DNA of 64,000 bases from Lithospermum erythrorhizon (Eukaryota; Streptophyta; Magnoliopsida; Boraginales; Boraginaceae). The position numbers were made by a program, and so were the translations under genes. Below the pieces are notes generated by a model, which was not told the DNA's origin, searched no databases, and saw only the letters and a program-made list of their open reading frames with translations. The stretch lies in contig JADFUC010000533.1 in NCBI GenBank assembly GCA_019722365.1, positions 1 to 64,000 on the forward strand. The letters run 5' to 3'. The first letter of the stretch is position 1, and each line of letters begins with the position of its first letter. Below, one piece after another: positions 59,901 to 64,000 of the stretch.

Positions 59901-60834
59901 AATATTCCGTTGTTAAATGAATACCTGATGTCATACTTTACTCCAACTTGGCTTTTCTTGGTGCAGCTAAATCACTCCCTTACATCAGTACGACATGTTA
60001 ATAAGACAGATGTAGTTACTCTGGGTTCTACATTTGGGGTAAGCTGCCTGATCTAAGTGTGTGGTATAGTTTACCGTTTGTTTCACTTCCTATCTGCTTC
60101 TCATAGCTGCATTGCAGTCTCTCTCACACATAATGGATGCGTCAATGGAAGATTTGGCTCGTTGCCCTGGCATAGGGGAAAGGAAGGTATTCATATTATC
60201 TTCTTGATTTAATGTTTAACTAGACATTATGTACCCATCTTCGGCCAATTTCGCCAACCATCTGTCTGATCTACCCATTCTTAATGTAGTAAGAGATGAC
60301 TTCGACATATGGCAGTACATGTCTATTTAGGATTAATCATGAAACAACAAAGTAATGGCAACAATTTTTAAATCTGAATTTGTATGTCATCAGGGATGTC
60401 CTTCCTACTTGACAAATTTGGATTCCCTCCGAACGGAATCATAGTCGGAGCATGATTTGTCATTGTTTCCCATAATCACATACCTCCCCTCTTCACTTTT
60501 GCTGTAACATGATTTCATTTGTGTGTTCGTTTGTCAGGTAAAACGCTTGTATGATACATTTCATGAGCCATTCAAACGCGTGGTCCCAAACCGCCCACCT
60601 GTTCCTAATCCTCCATCCCATGGAAATGCTGAATCTAGCGCGAGGACTGAAGATGAAGAAATAGAAGAAAAAGATAAGGATGAAAGCAAACGTAGGAAGA
60701 AAGAACCTGAATTAACCATCAAATCAGCACTAACAGCTGCTCTATCAAAGTATTCAGATAGAGTAAGTAAAGAGAGAAATAAAACACAAAAGGATGGAAC
60801 TGAAGATTCTGCCAAGGAAGGAGATATCAAATAG
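56965..60834 (+). CDS. ERCC1: DNA excision repair protein ERCC1 (RAD10/UVR7)
   Basis: Nine exons join in phase to 366 residues: 56965-57164, 57419-57500, 58156-58259, 59167-59266, 59395-59471, 59744-59843, 59967-60038, 60118-60186, 60538-60834. All introns are GT-AG. Residues 1-94 are a disordered Ser/Pro-rich N-terminus. The central nuclease-like domain, about 95-225, includes [55 protein letters not shown] and [18 protein letters not shown] tandem HhH domain, about 235-290, has [19 protein letters not shown]. The tail is acidic/basic with SKRRKKE (about 318-324), a possible nuclear signal. ERCC1 pairs with XPF, which supplies the catalytic site, to cut 5' of lesions in nucleotide-excision repair, crosslink repair and single-strand annealing. 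Arabidopsis ERCC1 is about 410 residues, so this model is somewhat short in the N-terminus or tail. Confidence 0.95.
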
Positions 60835-62070
60835 AAGAAACGATGAGAATTCTGCTACTAATTGTCTGTATATAAATCTATGTTGTATAACTTGGATACA
60901 ATCTTTGATCCTCTCAACATACAATCTCTACAATTCTCTTAAGTTTTAATCTTAATCATTAAAATTTCAATTACATCTACTGATTTCGAAGTTGTCATTT
61001 TTGTAATATATCAACTGTTGGTGTTTCACTGTGAGATACATGCTCTTAGATCAACAGTTATAACAATTGGACTGATACGATAAAGCTGATAGAAAATAAA
61101 CAGTGCAGAAAATAAAAATACCACAAGATTATACTCAGTTCAGTACAACTTGCACCTAATCTGGAGATAGCTCATCCAATATAGGATTTCACTATATCTT
61201 TAAAAAAATTACGAGGGACTTATATCAATATGCTCTCCATATTCTACTTTGCCCTACTCTACTCCAAATAAGCTAGAAAGTTTAGGCTCCCTTAACTTAT
61301 ATCTCTCACATTAACACTCTCAGTGTTCGACTTACAATGATTTAACAATATCTCTCTCAAGAATAGTTATAACAAAGTATTATAAACAATTATACATTAG
61401 TTAGAAGTTAAGAGAATTCTTTAATCACATTTAACCTACACAAAGAATATTTTCTCTCAATTCTTTTTGTCTCTCAAAACAATGTAGAATAAATATATGT
61501 GTGGTAGACGGCTAGTTCTGCAATGAGATATATTTATAGTGTAGACGCATCAATCATATATGGAAAGATATTCATTAAACAATTCTTTTCATAATACACC
61601 ATGTAATAATTACTTGTATACTTTCCTTTTTCAATAATCAATCAAATCTCAATTTTCATTTTTGGGGAATACTCCAAGTCATTTTCATATATTATATGAC
61701 GAAAATATCTCTCCCAAATATTACCAAATTCAGCAGAATCCCGAAAATATCTGCACAAGTTCTGACAGTAGCGAACTGTTGAACCAACTGTCTTTTGCCA
61801 TTTGATTTAACACTTCAACACTGCTCACAATTTTGTCTATCAATAAAATTTCCAGCCAACAAACACTTACATCAACTTTCATGATTTTTCAATGCAACTT
61901 AAGAGAATCATAGGGAATAAAATTTGAGAGTATCCTAACTTCTTCAGTGCATCACTGGATTGAACTTGTTATATCTTGTGCTTCAAGCTGTCATCTTAAG
62001 ATGCAGTCCCAGAAAAGTCATTCGTGACTAGAGGAAGCAAAGATTGAACTTCATTTGTCATTAGTGGACA
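60835..62070. other. ERCC1 3' flank and intergenic region
   Basis: Starts with the ERCC1 3' UTR. From about 61080 the text (gaaaataaacagtgcagaaa, ttatactcagttcagtacaa) resembles LTR sequence common in plant copia elements, but no partner copy is in the window and ends were not found. No coding sequence. Confidence 0.4.
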
Positions 62071-62076
62071 ATAATA

Positions 62077-62318
62077 CTATTTTCATTTCAATTTAACTTA
62101 AAGTTTGTTTTCAATAAATAGTCAATCTACTTTTTACCAAATTTTTAATTGCTTAACTTTAACCTTATATCAAATTTTCATATCATTGAACACAATATAC
62201 TTTGATATCAACACTTTGGACATTGAAAAAATTTCTTTATATAAAATTTATAGGGAATCAAAAATAGGTTGATCATTTTTTGAAAAATGACCTCCAAGTT
62301 AAATTAAACTGGAGGGAG
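62077..62318. mobile_element. Stowaway-like MITE
   Basis: The right end, aaactggagggag with TA, reads on the opposite strand as ctccctccagtttaatttaa, then aaaaaatgatcaacctattt. The left end has the diverged copy ctattttcatttcaatttaa, then aataaatagtcaatctactt. TA is at 62075-62076 and 62319-62320. Confidence 0.6.
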
Positions 62319-62469
62319 TATGCTTCTGCTTGAATACACGTCGACAATAGCAGCAACCTGTGGAAGGATAAAATTTTGAATAAGAAAATAATTGTGACTC
62401 TGACTACATAATTCAGACATATAGGTAAGAATTAAGATATACGGAGTACTCTTTTTGTTTAGGTGTGTT

Positions 62470-63394
62470 TAAAGATGACTAATGATCAGTCATAAAGTAA
62501 GTGTCAGCGTTTTTGGCGGCACTGATTTTATAGTTGATTTTGATTGTATATGTTGATGCGTAGATGGTTGGTTGAAGTTTCATGAAAGCCAGTATTGTCG
62601 TGACCATTGGCATACGACACGTTGCATTAAGACATCTGCCAAGTGTAGTCGATCAAAGGGTTATCGGATGTCTCGCTTGCATGGATCGGAATTAAAGAGA
62701 TTTGCTCGCATACAAGATTTGGTAATCTATAGAGATCTCGAAAGTTATTCCTTGAAGATCAAGATTGGTTGTTAAGGCAAGTGTTGGGTTATAGAGGACT
62801 TCATTGTACTTGTGGAGGTGGCGGATTACATATCCAAACATCTTACCATAAATAAAGCCCCGAAACCCTACAAGATCTACACTATACATAGACCCAGTTT
62901 AGTTGAAGAATAGAGATGACCGAAACATATTTTTATTGAGAGAGCATTCTTATATTGAAAGAAAAAAAATATACTCGTGTGTAGTGTAGGTCGATTGTGT
63001 TAGAAGAAATCGCTACTTTTCTAACTAATGTACGGTTGTTATAACACATTGTTATGAGTGCTTTTATTGAGATTGTATTTCGTCGAGCACTGGGATAGTG
63101 TCGACAAGGGAGGAACATAGATAGGAGGTTCCTAGTCTTAGAAGCTAAGTTGAAGGTAGTTGAGGCGTCGGCGAGGCGTTTGTATAGAACCTCTTTGTAA
63201 TTCTTGAGTAGTGGAAGTTATACTGGGCTAGGCTGGCCCCGGATGTAGTGACGTTGCAGGCCCCGGGCAAACAATCTTGGTGTGATTTACTTTGCAGTCA
63301 TTTTTCTTTATTGTGTTTGATCTTTGTTGTGCGATCAAGTGTTTTGACAGTTGGCTGGACACTTGACTATTGTTTAGAAGAGTTCACTTTTTCA
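62470..63394 (+). repeat. 5' LTR of a Ty1/copia element (start uncertain)
   Basis: Ends in CA at 63393-63394, just before a primer-binding site. The start is inferred only from length and is uncertain within a few hundred bases. The matching 3' LTR lies beyond the window. It contains no conserved coding sequence. Confidence 0.5.
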
Positions 63395-63396
63395 AT

Positions 63397-63407
63397 TGGT
63401 ATCAGAG
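63397..63407 (+). other. Retrotransposon primer-binding site
   Basis: tggtatcagag is complementary to the 3' end of plant initiator methionine tRNA, the usual primer of Ty1/copia and many gypsy elements. It sits 2 bp after the LTR end and 47 bp before the gag ATG. Confidence 0.85.
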
Positions 63408-63453
63408 TAGGGACTCGACATACAAGTGTGAGATCCAAGTGAATTCTTAAGAC

Positions 63454-64000
63454 ATGGAAGCTGTTAAAGAAGGAGGATCAATTACGAAACCCCCACAATT
63501 GGATGGGAAAAATTATCCTTATTGGAAAGCTAGGATGACTGCTTTTCTCAAATCGATTGATTCAACTTCGTCGGTAATCTACGGATGGAAAACCTCCTCT
63601 TGGAGTTGTTTGAAGAAGGAGGAAAATCATTAATGGCCGAGGCGAAAGGACCCCCGCGGAGGATGAGTTGGCTCTTGGAAATGACAAAGCATTGAATGTA
63701 ATTTTTACAGCTGTTGACCCATATGTGTTCAAAATGATTAGCAATTACACTGTTGCTAAAGAAGCTTGGGATATACTCCAGACTGCCTATGAAGGAACTG
63801 CCAAGGTAAGAATGTCAAGATTCCAACAACTAATAACCAGATGGGAAACTACTGAGATGGAAGAGGCAGCTATTACGCTTACATGCTAGAATTAATGATA
63901 TGGCTAATGAAGCTTGTGCACTCGGAGGCCAAATCAAATAAACGGGTTCGAAAAATCTGCAGGACCGTTCCACAGGTTTGAAAATAAAGTTACATTTGTA
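63454..64000 (+). pseudogene. Ty1/copia gag, 5' part, frameshifted
   Basis: The ATG at 63454 opens a gag N-terminus with the copia hallmark GKNYPYWKARMTAFLKSID. It frameshifts near 63565-63640 and continues in another frame from about 63668: LGNDKALNVIFTAVDPYVFK, EAWDILQTAYEGT, VRMSRFQQL, ETTEMEEAA. This is the retrotransposon gag (UBN2-type) domain. A further frameshift near 63880 gives a stop. The rest of the element is beyond the window. Broken as assembled, but well preserved compared with the elements at 5-37 kb, so probably a younger insertion. Confidence 0.85.

Noticed and set aside
59685..60056. 123-codon ORF
   Set aside because: Exons 6 and 7 of ERCC1 joined through an intron that happens to be open; the GT-AG splice at 59844-59966 restores the conserved sequence.
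60561..60830. Minus-strand Ser-rich ORF
   Set aside because: Antisense shadow of the charged ERCC1 tail.
61080..61700. Possible solo LTR of a copia element downstream of ERCC1
   Set aside because: Only stylistic resemblance; no paired copy, target duplication or boundary in the window, so not called as a feature.

Overview
This is nuclear DNA from a flowering plant, most likely a eudicot. The evidence is AT-rich intergenic sequence, GT-AG introns inside plant-type genes, several classes of plant transposon (Ty3/gypsy chromovirus, Ty1/copia, Mutator-type and Stowaway-type MITEs) and three intact plant single-copy genes. I cannot name the species. All three intact genes are on the + strand: a seven-exon PsbP-domain (PPD2-like) thylakoid-lumen protein (17739-23182), a roughly 19-exon branched-chain aminotransferase-like protein with a sulfotransferase-like N-terminal half (about 38262-51971), and a nine-exon ERCC1/RAD10-type DNA-repair nuclease subunit (56965-60834). 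The exon joins below were worked out by hand from splice sites and reading phase. Layout, left to right. 1 to about 2.4 kb is AT-rich with no gene. About 2.4-13 kb is a dead long-LTR Ty3/gypsy element on the + strand: a 5' LTR, gag-pol remains in which about 2.8 kb of gag-pol is tandemly duplicated, then a junction from integrase straight into a truncated 3' LTR. About 12.9-15.7 kb is a non-coding tandem duplication; one copy carries a 1.45 kb insertion with long inverted arms, a 9-bp target duplication and a captured piece of a BAM-type LRR receptor kinase gene (a candidate Pack-MULE). About 16.5-17.0 kb is an unrecognised higher-GC block. 17.7-23.2 kb is the PPD gene, whose intron 3 has taken in three MITEs. 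About 23.6-25.9 kb is the 3' part of a minus-strand chromodomain gypsy element. About 25.9-34.9 kb is a minus-strand Ty1/copia element, and about 35.1-37.7 kb is an inverted second copy of the long gypsy LTR with a scrap of gag. 38-52 kb is the aminotransferase-like gene. 52.65 kb holds a single GRF zinc-finger exon. About 53.6-56.9 kb is an extremely AT-rich inverted-repeat element ending about 50 bp from the ERCC1 start codon. 57-60.8 kb is ERCC1. About 62.4 kb to the end is the 5' end of another Ty1/copia element, with LTR, primer-binding site and broken gag. The three genes do not form a functional cluster: one is plastid, one is a PLP enzyme and one acts in nuclear DNA repair. The transposon coding regions are shot through with small indels while exons of the single-copy genes are nearly all clean. 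That could be real decay, or an assembly polished only where reads map uniquely; I flag it as a finding. I found no tRNA, rRNA or CRISPR array, and nothing that I can defend as a wholly new system. The most unusual structures are the gene-capturing element with its own empty-site reference beside it, the fossil tandem duplication inside the gypsy element, and the foldback element abutting ERCC1.
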